From Gigantopelta aegis (lineage: Eukaryota; Mollusca; Gastropoda; Neomphalida; Peltospiridae), in NCBI RefSeq assembly GCF_016097555.1, contig NC_054706.1, positions 43,686,004 to 43,750,003 on the forward strand: a stretch of DNA of 64,000 nucleotides. The letters are read 5' to 3'. The notes under the pieces are model-generated. The model was not told the origin of the DNA. It searched no databases and was given only the letters and a program-made list of their open reading frames with translations. Of this stretch, positions 35,901-44,772 are shown piece after piece. Numbering within the stretch: the stretch's first letter is position 1; every line of letters starts with the position of its first letter. The translations under genes and the position numbers were made by a program.

Positions 35901-38900
35901 GATACATTTAGCTAAACAGAATTGTTTATAAAAATAGAAACGATGCACAGTTTTCGAATTAGCTTTTTTGGTGGTAATTACATATATTTGTCAAATTCAA
36001 CTAAAATTGCATTTAGCGATTAGTCGAATGACAATTTAAAGGTCTACATTATCAAAAACATAATTCACTATTGTTTGGCATCTACGTATACCTTTTACAA
36101 TTTATATGAAGAATCAATAAAATAAATTATAAAAAATGTACGCGTTTTTAATATATTCGCAATAAAAAGTCACGTTTTTCCCATCGCTTGCCAAAAAGCC
36201 TCTGAACTCCGAGAGTTCAGTCACGTGACCCTGTGACGCGACAACAGGCATAACATGAAAGGCAATTCGCAGCCTTTCAGACAGTTTACATGGAAGTGGA
36301 ACACGTGTATTTTTAAAATGCGAAAATTTTATTCTATTGAATTGAATTGTATGTTTGGAATATTATTTTGAAGATATCTTTCAAATGTGAAACATGGTGA
36401 ACCATTGTTCGGTGTATGGATGTACAAAAGCTGCAGTTAAAGGCAAAAGAAGTTTGCATATTTTTCCGAAAGACAAACCGACATTGTTTGCACGGAAGCA
36501 GTTCTTAAACCAAACACATGCGTATTGAAAAGGACTGTCAAGATGGGATTCGATTTGCAGTGACCACTTCACACCTGGGGATTACGACAATTATCTAAGA
36601 TAGTCGATGGGAATAGCACCGAAACTTTTGTTAAAGAAGTTGTCTGTTCCAAGCCCGTATCCCCCCTGTTCAGCCTATTTGCAGCCCGGAGCCCGACCGT
36701 CGCCCGGAGACAAAAACAAAGCCCGAATGTTAATGTCGAGGTGTACATTGGTGATATTTGGCACAAAGATATACCTCAACACGATGCATTTATATATTTT
36801 TTTTTTTTAAATGTAGGAAAAATATTTTTTAGAAAAAAATCACACGTTTCATGTTCGGGCTGTACATAATGATATGCCGAACATCGCCCGAAGACAAAAA
36901 CAGATAGGCCTACCGAATTTTATTGCGATTTTTTCTAAAAAATATTTTTCCTCCTTTATTGTTTTAACATATACTGTGACAGTCAGACCTCGTTACAACG
37001 ACCATCATTACTATGACATTTACACCATCTGACCACAAATTGTCAGGAAAAAACGTACATCAGTGTTATTCTGTTCATTACAATGAAATTCACACCTTCC
37101 GACACTGACAGAGCAAATTAGGAACAAACGTGCATCCAACGTCTGAAAACACCTCTTTACGACATTACATAATCACAGATTATCACAGATATTGGCAGTA
37201 CACACACAACCACTTAAGATTCCTTTCTCTCGTAGTGAGCCGACTGTGTCACATGCTGTCCGAGCTACCGATGTCTGCGAAATCTGTAGACATGTATTGC
37301 TTTTGCAAATAAGCCTTTAGTTAACCAATTAAATGATTAACTTCGAACAATAAAATCTTCTATTTTCATATTTTGTAAACGAAACGTACCAATCGTAGAT
37401 GTCTGTAACCAAGTAATGATTAGACTGATGATGAATGCGCCTTGTTTAATATATTTAATGGGGTTTTTTAAACATATTTAATGTATGTACGTGTATTTAT
37501 TGTTTTTAATAATAATTGCAATACATTAATTATTTAAATGCTATCCAGTCATCAGTTAATTAGTAATTTTTCTAAAAAATATTTTTGCTACATTTATTTT
37601 TTTAACATATATAAATGCATCGTGTTGAGGTGTATCTTTGTGCCAAATATGAACAATGTACACCTTGGCATTAATATTCGGGCTTTGTTTTTGTCTCTGG
37701 GCGATGTCTGGGCTCCGTGCTGCAAATAGGCTGACCACATTTGGCTCGATTGATCATCGTCGGTGTACTACGGTTCAAACTGATAGGGAAGTACCCCTAA
37801 TGGATTTTCTCCTTCTTCCTCACCAATCGAGGTAGCATTAGAATAAATCGGCAAATGCGACAAGTCCGAAATGTCCAAACTAACGTCCGATAAGAATGAG
37901 CTATTTTCTGAAGAATCATTACATGCTGTCACCATGCTAACCTACTAATGAATGAGTGGAATTCACCTGATGTGACATCACAGGTCAGATGCGGGTCAAA
38001 TCGACTGGATCAGTGTTTTTCCCCCCACGAGCGTTTTACAAAAAGTCGCTTTATTAATAATTGGGGTGGTATTTTAGTTTTTTATGGTTAATAATGTAAT
38101 CTTTATGTATTTATTTATATACTGTGTATTAATAATGTGCCATGATTATGGACCTTTAAACCCTGCATAACTGATGGGCAGTTTGCTTTGAATATTGTGC
38201 CCTGTATTTGACAGTAAATAAATAATATTGCTTAATTTAGATGGTAACCTTGTCTGATAGCTGCATGTAATGGGGCTTGTTTGTACCGATCAGCTTTGTT
38301 CACATCACATCCCGATGATATCAACTCTCCAGCAACTTCTATGTGATTGTTTCGAATTGAATCTGAAAAAATAAAACAAACCATATAAACTATACTCTGT
38401 ATTTTGAATGTATGTTTGTTCTTGAGTCAAGGACCCTTCCGACAAAATCTGGATGGACTTGGTCAAGTAGTTTTGGACAAGCCTTGAAAAATGTAAAACG
38501 TTTATGCACGGTGCACAGAGATGACAGTTAATGGTCACAAAAACTGTAGTCACCATTCTGATCACTTAGCAAAGTTTGTTTAAAGTTTGTTTTATTTAAC
38601 GACACCACTAGAGCACATTGATTTATTAATCAGCAGCTGTTAGATCTCAAACACATTGTCATTTTTAACACAGTCATAGAAGAAACCCGCTACATATTTC
38701 CATTAGTAGCAAGGAATCTGTTATATGCACCATCCCACCAACTGGATAACACATACCACAGCTTTTGATATACCAGTCGTGGTGCAATGGCTGGAAGGAG
38801 AAATAGCCCAATGGGTCCACCGACAGGAATCGATCCTAGACCGACCACGCATCAGGCGTATGCTATACCACTGAGCTACTTCCCTCCCCGGACACATGGC

Positions 38901-41900
38901 AAATTACTGTAGCACCAAATGAATGATATCAGTGAAAGTTGTTCAGATACAGTATACATTTTTATTAAGTATGAAATAAACAAAATGACACAGGTGTGGT
39001 AATTTATTCAGAGTGTTAACAATTTAAAAAAATTAATAATTATGATATGTAAGCCTTTGAAGCCTTGAATGTCTGACAGGTTTTAAAAGTATTATTATTA
39101 TTATTATTATTAATTATAAATTGGTCAAAATTCTAAGATATAATTTAATACAATTACCGTATTTTCCGGCCTATTATACACACTGGTGTATAAACCGCAC
39201 CCCTCGTTTTCAGACAAAGTTGCGACTTCGTCCGTACATAAACCGCACCTTTAAATAAACCGCGGTTGAAATAAAGCCATAAACTTAATTACAGTTATTT
39301 ATTGTTTTTATTTAATAATAATAAAGAGATCCATACTCCCTTAAATTTAAACAATAAATAATTGTCGATTGTGTATGTGGCTTTCAGTTTCATTTCACCT
39401 AATCGTAAGTTTCGTAAACAAAACACACTGTTGACAAAGCCCGCTATTTTTATGAAAATATTAATAAGAACTTGGTAATGCATTGTTCGTAATCTTGCAT
39501 TAGTTGCAAAGAAAAAAAAATACTTGATAACATTTTATTTGTTCCCGTATGATTACAAAGCGTGAACCCCAAAAAGTTCTCAAGTAAAAATTACTTGTAC
39601 TCACTCGATTACACGTTTCTCTGTAACCTAATTAGCATGCCGTGTGCAAAAATTACATATTCAAACGAGGTCGGGTCAAGCTGGATATATAGACCATTGG
39701 CAGTGAACCGAAGCTAAGCACGATCCTGTCGATCGTTTACAGTTTCAACATTGTTTTATAACTTTTAAACGATGGCCTTTTTAAAATAATATTTGCCCAG
39801 AATTGTATATTTATAATATATATATAATTACATGTAATATAATGAAATACAAAAAAGTTATGCTCTGTATAAATTAGCGGGCATGTCGACATGTAATACA
39901 AACATTACAGGTAGGCCTACTCTGATTATGTGATTTTAATTCACAAGCTTCGTACTGGACTTAAATTCTGATATATTAATTAAAAATTACAAACAGGTAA
40001 CAAACAGAGGCATTAAAGATATCAAGATACTGTTTTGATGTCATTGTTAAGGTCCGGCTTTTGCAATTGGCCGTAAATGGCCATGACATTGTAATTGTGT
40101 CACGTGACATTGTTTAGGCTGCCAGTACTGGCTTTTTATCTGGAGTACTGAATATGCAAGTTGGGTGTGTTTGCTACAAACTATAACAACATTACTATGA
40201 GGCGAGTGACTTCATTTTAAAACACCAGACACACACATCTGATGCACTACTAACAATAAATGTTACAGAAAACAAACTAAGAAACTTCGCGATCGAGTCT
40301 ATTTTTGACACCGTAAGTATAACAATACACACGTGTTGTATTGTTTCTAGCCTGACTAGACTATTAATAAAGAGCCATTCCATCGTAATACTTAAGTCCT
40401 AGTCATTTGGTATGCTATATTATTATTATGAGAATGAAAAACAAAAAAAGTGCTGTTTATACGCATGGCGTTTACCGTAAAATTCATATATAAACCGCAC
40501 CGTTTTATAAACCGCACCTTGCAATTCACAGTAAAAAAGTAGCGGCTTATATGCCGGAAAATACGGTACTACTCATATTATTTTCTGGGGGGTTTTGCGG
40601 ACAAATGGACTTCTGTTTTTGTTATTTTGATCACCGGAATTGACCTATAACCTGACCAACCATTCGCACCTTACGTGAAGACCTGTATAAAGCATTTGTT
40701 AACACACGTACCTAACAGGGGTGTGAAACCTTTGTTAGTTGTAGCATTGAGATCAGCTCCAGCTGCTACCAGTCGCCGGACGACATCAAGGTGACCGTCA
40801 CATGCCGCATGATACAACGCATTCTGTCCCAGTCTGTCTCTACAGTCAGTCTTACACCCTGAAAGGAAAGGAATGTTTGAAAGAAATGCTGTTTCATGCC
40901 CAACAAACATAACAACACTTGGTCTACATTGTGAGAAAGAAAATACATTACCATCCATCACATAGGCTGCTCATACCAAATAGCTGTGAGAAAGAAAATA
41001 CATTACCATCCATCACATAGGCTGCTCATACCAAATAGCTGTGAGAAAGAAAATACATTACCATTCATCACATAGGCTGCTCATACCAAATAGCTGGAAA
41101 AGATCTTTATATCTCCACTGATGTAACAGATATTTAGATATACAAGTCATGGAGCACAGGTTGAAACTGAAAAACCATCAATTGGCTCAATAAAAGATGG
41201 ATGGATGGATGGATGGATGGATGGATGGATGGATGGATGGATGAATGGATGAATGAATGAATGAAAAAATAAGTTAGTGAATGAATGATTGAATAACGAC
41301 ACACAAAACAATACATGTATATCAGCTATTAGGTATTAAAGGTAAGTTTTTATTTCGTGTATGTTTTTTCAGGGATAATTTTATATTAATAAGCACAGCA
41401 GGTAAAGAAACATAATCAGGTGAAATGGGCAACAGTTTGGAAGGAATAAACATTAACTGATTAATTTGAATGTGAAAAACATAGCGGTTTAAATGTTGAC
41501 ATCTATTTTACAAACTGCAGTCTTAGATATATTTTTATTTTTTACCCATTTAGAACAGACCATCAACATTAATTATCTTACTATCAAAAGCCACTCTTCA
41601 GTATAGTACATGAAAAAGGTACTTTAAAAGCAAAGAGGCTGGCTGCTATTTCAATGTTTATGACATTACAAAGTAGAAACAAAACAAGGCGAAAGAATTA
41701 AGGCCGCTGATATAAACATTGATAGCGATAAAATGTATTTATTATGACTGTAATTGTGTTTATATTTCTCCACAGTCAAAAAGGTGAGTTTGTTACTTGA
41801 TTGATTGCAAACGTATTTTATTGTACAAAGAACAAAAGAATTGGGCACAAGTCTGACAACTTACGAGGCCCTCTTCTATATACATACAATATATTTGGCG

Positions 41901-44577
41901 ACCTATATTACATAGCTGTAAATATAAACTACATGTATACATTCAAGGATAACCAGTGTAAGGAAATGTATTGTATACAAAAGAATGTGAAGGAAAGAAA
42001 GAAAGAAAAAATGATGCAAAAGATTACACAAATAGTACATCACATGCAGTTAAACTCGCTATCACATTCACATATAATCCTTATGGTAATTTAAATAATA
42101 CTTTATTAATCAAAACGATGAGTTTTTTAAATATATATTTGAACATAAGTAAATATTTATTTATTATTAGCATCGCTTAATGTGCTTCAACCATATAACA
42201 GTAATTGTAAATCTATTGGTTGAAAAAGCTGTAAGGCATAACATTGAATCTGTCTCTGTTGTTCATATTTTTTACATTGAAAGAAAAAATGGATATTGTT
42301 TTCTAATATGTATCCAGTTACATGAAGGGTCCGTGGTAAGTCCACATCTGTACAAATCAGCGTTTAAAGGGCTACATCCATGTCGTAATCTAGTATGCAA
42401 TATATTTTCTGTTCTTTTTCCACAGGAAAAATAATATGGAACTTTATTTACCACTGGTGTTACTGCTTTTTTGAAAGACAATATGGTTTCACACTGTTTA
42501 ATTGCTGGGCTTAAATTATTCCATAAACCAATTGCTGAATAACTAAATGATGATTTTAATAAGCAGGTTCTAGCAAAAGGTGTAGATATCTCCTCCCGAT
42601 TTCTTAACATATAAGGAACCCTTTCTTCTAATCTTTGTGGAATACAATTAGTTAAGAAATCAGAAGTCATTCCTTTCATTATTTTAAACATTATACACAG
42701 CTTGTTTGTTTTTCTCCTTTCACTAAGTGTTGTAAGACCGGCTTCAATATATTTTCTAAATTATCTGCGTTTAATTGGGAACAGCCATCCCAAACCTCTG
42801 AAGCATATTCAAGGACAGGATGAATGAAAGTACTATATATTCGCATTACAGTTTGGCGATTTAATAACAGTCTGTATTTCCTTAATACTGAGATCATTAC
42901 TGATGTTGATGTGCATACATTTTGAATATGACTAGACCATTTTTCATCATCTGCTAAGTTAAACCTAAATGTTTATGCATTTTGTATTTGTTTAAAGTTG
43001 TATTACCAAATACAAGGCATGGTTCATTAATTAGTTTGGTTAGAGAAAACAATAATACATTTTCTTAATTCAGATTAAAGGTAACTAACCATTTGTTGGA
43101 CCATTCATAAAGTTTCAACAAATTAATGTTTAGATCGCGTTCTATAATTGAAATGTTATTTGACAATATTCCAATACTTGTATCATCGGCAAATAGCCTT
43201 GTTATAGTCTAATTCATCAATATCGTTAACATAGATCAAAAATAATAAGGGACCAGAAACGGATCCTTGAGGTAGTCCAGCCTTTAGAGTTCCATAATTT
43301 GATAACGTTCCATTTATATACAGTCTTTGTTTCCTATTAGAAATATAATTATTAATCCATTTTAAGAGATTGCCTCTAATGCCATATTGTTTAAGTTTAT
43401 AGATTAAACCCCTGTGCATACTCAATCAAAGGCCTCAGACATGTCACAGAAAACTGCACAGAAATAGTCTTTATTGTCCAGTGATTTACAAATTTTATTA
43501 TACAATTCAATTAATTGGTACACGGTGCTGTGGTTAGGTCGGTAAGCACACTGATACTTATAAAGTAGATTATTGAATGTGAAATAATTATATAGGTGCT
43601 TGTTACTTTAATATCTGGCAATTTACACAATAACCTAGTGTAACAAAGCCTGTCATCCACTAACCGCCATCAAGAAGAACTTGCACGAGAGACCCATTTC
43701 CAAGTTGTGCAGCGACAATCAACGGTGTTTTGTTATCATGCAGGTCACCAGAGTTACCATCACACCCGGCCTTAATGAGCATCCTCATGATGTCTTCATA
43801 GCCCTGCTCCGTCGCCGTGTACAGTGCAGTCTGACCCCTGCGGTTCAGCAGGTCAAGGTCGCAGTCAGCATTTAACAGCATCCTGCACATATCAGAATGT
43901 CCTTTGAAAGCACAAACATGCAAAGCGGTGGCACCATTATCATTGCGGTCGTCGATGTCAGCCTGGTTTTCAATGAGTAACTTTGCGATGTCGGCATGAC
44001 CTCGCCAGCAGGCACTGTTGAGGAGAGAATTCATCTCTGCATCCCTCATATTGACGTCTGCTCCTCTCTCAATAAGCAGTCGGCAGATTTCTAAATTCCC
44101 CTCTCGCACAGCAAGCTGAAGGGCCGTTTGACCACGATATTGAAAGTCAACATCAAAGTCTGATTCGAGGATCTCCTTGACCAAAGTGACATTCTTTTCA
44201 ATGATGGCGTCTTGAAGCTTTCGGATTCCCCGTCGCTTTTCACGCTTTTCAAAACCAGCTTTGCTGTTGTCTGAAAATAGAAAATAAATATGTTTAGGCT
44301 TTACGTATTGGAATGTGGTATGCCCATTTACAACACTGTTTAAAATCAGCATTAATTATAATTAAATGTGTTTAAAGGTCCATTATATCGTAACAGACCT
44401 TTTCAAATGCCATACTTTGATCAATTAAAAAAATTATACAACTGTAATAAATAATTACAAATTAATTTATCTTATAAAATGACCTTCATGTAGCATTGAT
44501 AAATGTTCTAATATGTTGAAAACTGTTTTTACATTTTGCTGCAATTCAAATACAATTATCTCACCTTGTGAGTCCAT
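26991..44577 (-). CDS. Ankyrin-repeat and SOCS-box protein, complete, 10 exons
   Basis: Exons in transcript order: 44577-44565 (MDSQ), 44270-43665, 40858-40712, 38362-38249, 32620-32483, 31275-31150, 30918-30842, 29680-29551, 28239-28025, 27587-26991. Each has GT/AG borders and the sum is 2163 nt, 720 codons plus stop. About 15 ankyrin repeats (for example [20 protein letters not shown]) run from about residue 49 to 600. A SOCS box lies at about 643-682, with a BC-box [15 protein letters not shown] for Elongin B/C and a Cul5-box-like [11 protein letters not shown] 38-residue acidic tail follows. ASB proteins present substrates to Cullin-5/Rbx2 ubiquitin ligases; the substrate here is unknown. 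The second Pro of the usual LPLP motif is Ala. The ATG has A at -3 and G at +4. I cannot name the orthologue among ASB1-18. Confidence 0.93.
28259..28543. mobile_element. 285-bp TIR element in an ASB-gene intron
   Basis: The left end ATACCATACTTCCTCTAATA and the reversed right end ATACCGTATATCCTCTAATA match. Inside, AATAAGYRCYNGGCCT-like motifs repeat. It begins 20 bp upstream of the exon 28239-28025, close to the acceptor. Confidence 0.78.
28756..29245 (+). repeat. 14-nt satellite, about 35 units
   Basis: The variable unit CACATGTATCATAC (with GTAGC, GTATCAC and AATGG variants) fills an intron of the ASB gene. A higher-order pattern of three to four units ending in CACCACAATGG is visible. 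Confidence 0.92.
29801..30145. mobile_element. TTAA-flanked element, AGGGACATACCC family
   Basis: TTAA at 29797-29800, then AGGGACATATCCTAGTTTC. The right end is ATGTCCCT followed by GTAA, a changed TTAA. The interior aligns with 30326-30684 and 63515-63884. Confidence 0.8.
30326..30684. mobile_element. TTAA-type element, AGGGACATACCC family, diverged
   Basis: The left end AGGCGCACACCCTAGTTTTA follows a changed target site TTTAT; the right end is GGGGTCTGTCCT followed by TTAA. It lies in the same orientation as the copy 180 bp to its left. Confidence 0.78.
31309..31456 (-). mobile_element. SINE head I fragment
   Basis: A reversed head and part of the body (CCTACCCATTGAGCCTTGCG to CCACCGAGGCCGG). 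The core and tail are missing. It starts 33 bp upstream of the ASB exon that begins at 31275. Confidence 0.88.
31619..31700 (+). mobile_element. SINE tail 1 fragment
   Basis: GACACCATATAACCGTCAAT, then TGTCGTTAAATAAAACATTT and (TTCC)n. It lies in the opposite orientation to the head fragment at 31309. Confidence 0.85.
31923..31956. repeat. Perfect 15-bp hairpin with two CRE-like palindromes
   Basis: GCTAATGACGTCACT, loop TTTT, AGTGACGTCATTAGC. Each arm contains the palindrome TGACGTCA. It may be the end of an unlisted foldback element or a regulatory site; no function is shown. Confidence 0.85.
32219..32330 (-). mobile_element. Fragment of a tRNA-headed SINE, tail 3
   Basis: Reversed CTATATCCAATTAAGATTTA and GGGCACACACCGTAGCC match the 3' part of the SINE at 49858-50110. 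Confidence 0.75.
32640..33955 (+). repeat. 75-80-nt minisatellite in an ASB-gene intron
   Basis: The unit contains GTCATCTTTAACAAATAGTG, ATAATACAGGAATTAATG, TTTACTCGTTTGTGAACAAT and AATTAAATAAAACTACA. About 13 units lie around an insertion at 32849-33131. The array begins 20 bp past the donor of the exon ending at 32483-32620. Confidence 0.93.
32849..33131 (-). mobile_element. Short LINE-tail element inside a minisatellite unit
   Basis: The family of 7683-7958. Target duplication TGTTTGTGAACA (32837-32848, 33132-33143) comes from the satellite unit itself. Only one unit carries it, so it arrived after or late in the array's expansion. Confidence 0.92.
34040..35035 (+). repeat. 29-nt minisatellite, about 1 kb
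   Basis: The unit CAGTGGCAGTCACACAGCAG followed by TYGACCTAC, with a longer composite variant (CACACAACAGTKGACCTACT) that recurs about every 150 bp. The frame shifts by one base per unit, which leaves long open frames on the plus strand. These are not genes. Confidence 0.94.
35212..35823. mobile_element. 612-bp TIR element, ATACCGTATACGC ends
   Basis: ATACCGTATACGCAAATATT at the left is matched by AATATTTGCGTATACGGTAT-like sequence at the right (mirrored CATATTTGCGTATACGGTAA). CpG-rich subterminal motifs (TTCGCG) recur near both ends. No transposase is seen. Confidence 0.8.
36394..36830 (+). pseudogene. THAP zinc-finger ORF of the TTAA transposon, broken
   Basis: It starts [20 protein letters not shown], continues LHIFPKD, and later shows [19 protein letters not shown]. 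This is the C2CH pattern of THAP DNA-binding domains (two Cys, then Cys-x2-His). A TGA lies at 36526-36528 where a Trp is usual, and the frame changes near 36600. The last part (from 36665) is present again in inverted copy. Confidence 0.8.
36665..36835 (+). repeat. Left arm of a 170-bp inverted duplication
   Basis: It aligns in reverse with 37556-37735, including CAGCCTATTTGCAGC, GACAAAAACAAAGCCCGAAT and CAACACGATGCATTTATATA. A partial third copy of its outer end lies at about 36905-36972. Confidence 0.85.
36980..37330. mobile_element. Partial pogo/Tigger-like element nested in the TTAA transposon
   Basis: It begins CAGTCAGACCTCGTTACAAC and shares TTCCGACACTGACAGAG-type sequence with the reversed right part of 2573-3225. 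I could not find its right terminus, so the end is approximate. Confidence 0.5.
37556..37935 (-). pseudogene. Second ORF fragment of the TTAA transposon
   Basis: From ATG at 37935 on the minus strand: an acidic start, then [13 protein letters not shown] and a stop. Downstream it runs into the inverted copy of the THAP-gene end (37735-37556). The LPYQFEP motif recurs, from memory, in proteins of invertebrate transposons. Function unknown. Confidence 0.5.
38577..38889 (-). mobile_element. tRNA-headed SINE, head II and tail 2
   Basis: On the minus strand: GAAGTAGCTCAGTGGTATAG (A box), GATCGATTCCTGTCGGTGGA (B-box region), the shared centre, then tail 2 ending GTGGTGTCGTTAAATAAAAC. It is near full length. 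Confidence 0.9.
39155..40568. mobile_element. 1.4-kb TIR element, TACCGTATTTTCCGGC ends
   Basis: TACCGTATTTTCCGGC at the left and GCCGGAAAATACGGTA at the right. Subterminal TATAAACCGCACC repeats occur at both ends in opposite orientation. No intact transposase frame. It fills most of the ASB intron between the exons 40858-40712 and 38362-38249. Confidence 0.85.
40931..41095 (+). repeat. 55-nt tandem repeat, three copies
   Basis: The unit begins GTGAGAAAGAAAATACATTA and ends TCATACCAAATAGCT. Copies at 40931, 40986 and 41041 differ by one base. Confidence 0.95.
41196..41275 (+). repeat. (ATGG)n/(AATG)n microsatellite
   Basis: About fourteen ATGG units grading into GAATGAATGA. The reverse strand reads as Ser-Ile-His-Pro repeats, not a gene. 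Confidence 0.95.
42180..43600 (-). mobile_element. Jockey/CR1-like LINE remnant (reverse transcriptase)
   Basis: Minus-strand frames give [20 protein letters not shown], then [15 protein letters not shown] (the FADD catalytic motif), a thumb region ([20 protein letters not shown]) and a C-terminal [18 protein letters not shown] with a decayed Cys/His knuckle. Frames are split by several frameshifts and stops. Endonuclease and 5' part are absent. It lies in the first long ASB intron on that side. Confidence 0.88.
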
Positions 44578-44772
44578 TGTGCTAACTACTAGACTAACTA
44601 GGTAAAGACTGAATCAAATAAACTGGCTACTTGGCTCAACATTGTGTGGGAAGTCAGAATTAACTGAATGTTGATGAAATATTTTGACAGAATGAATCAA
44701 ATCTGTTTGAATAGATTTGGTCCAGGTTTCCATGACACCCAGAGTTATGTGCCCTTAGCTTTTGAAGTCACC

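Larger units (their letters stand above)
36040..38155. mobile_element. 2.1-kb TTAA transposon with a THAP domain, Kolobok-like, inactive
   Basis: TTAA at 36036-36039 and 38156-38159. Ends AGGTCTACATTATC and, reversed, AGGTCCATAATCATG. It encodes a THAP zinc finger on the plus strand (36394 on) and, on the minus strand, a frame with [20 protein letters not shown] and VLPYQFEP (37935 down). TTAA targets and THAP-bearing proteins are known for Kolobok elements; the assignment is inferred from these two marks. It lies in the ASB intron between the exons 38362-38249 and 32620-32483. Confidence 0.68.

Noticed and set aside
44372-44400. TTTAAAGGTCCATTATATCG as another copy of the AGGTCYA element
   Set aside because: Only one end is seen; no matching right end within the following kilobase.
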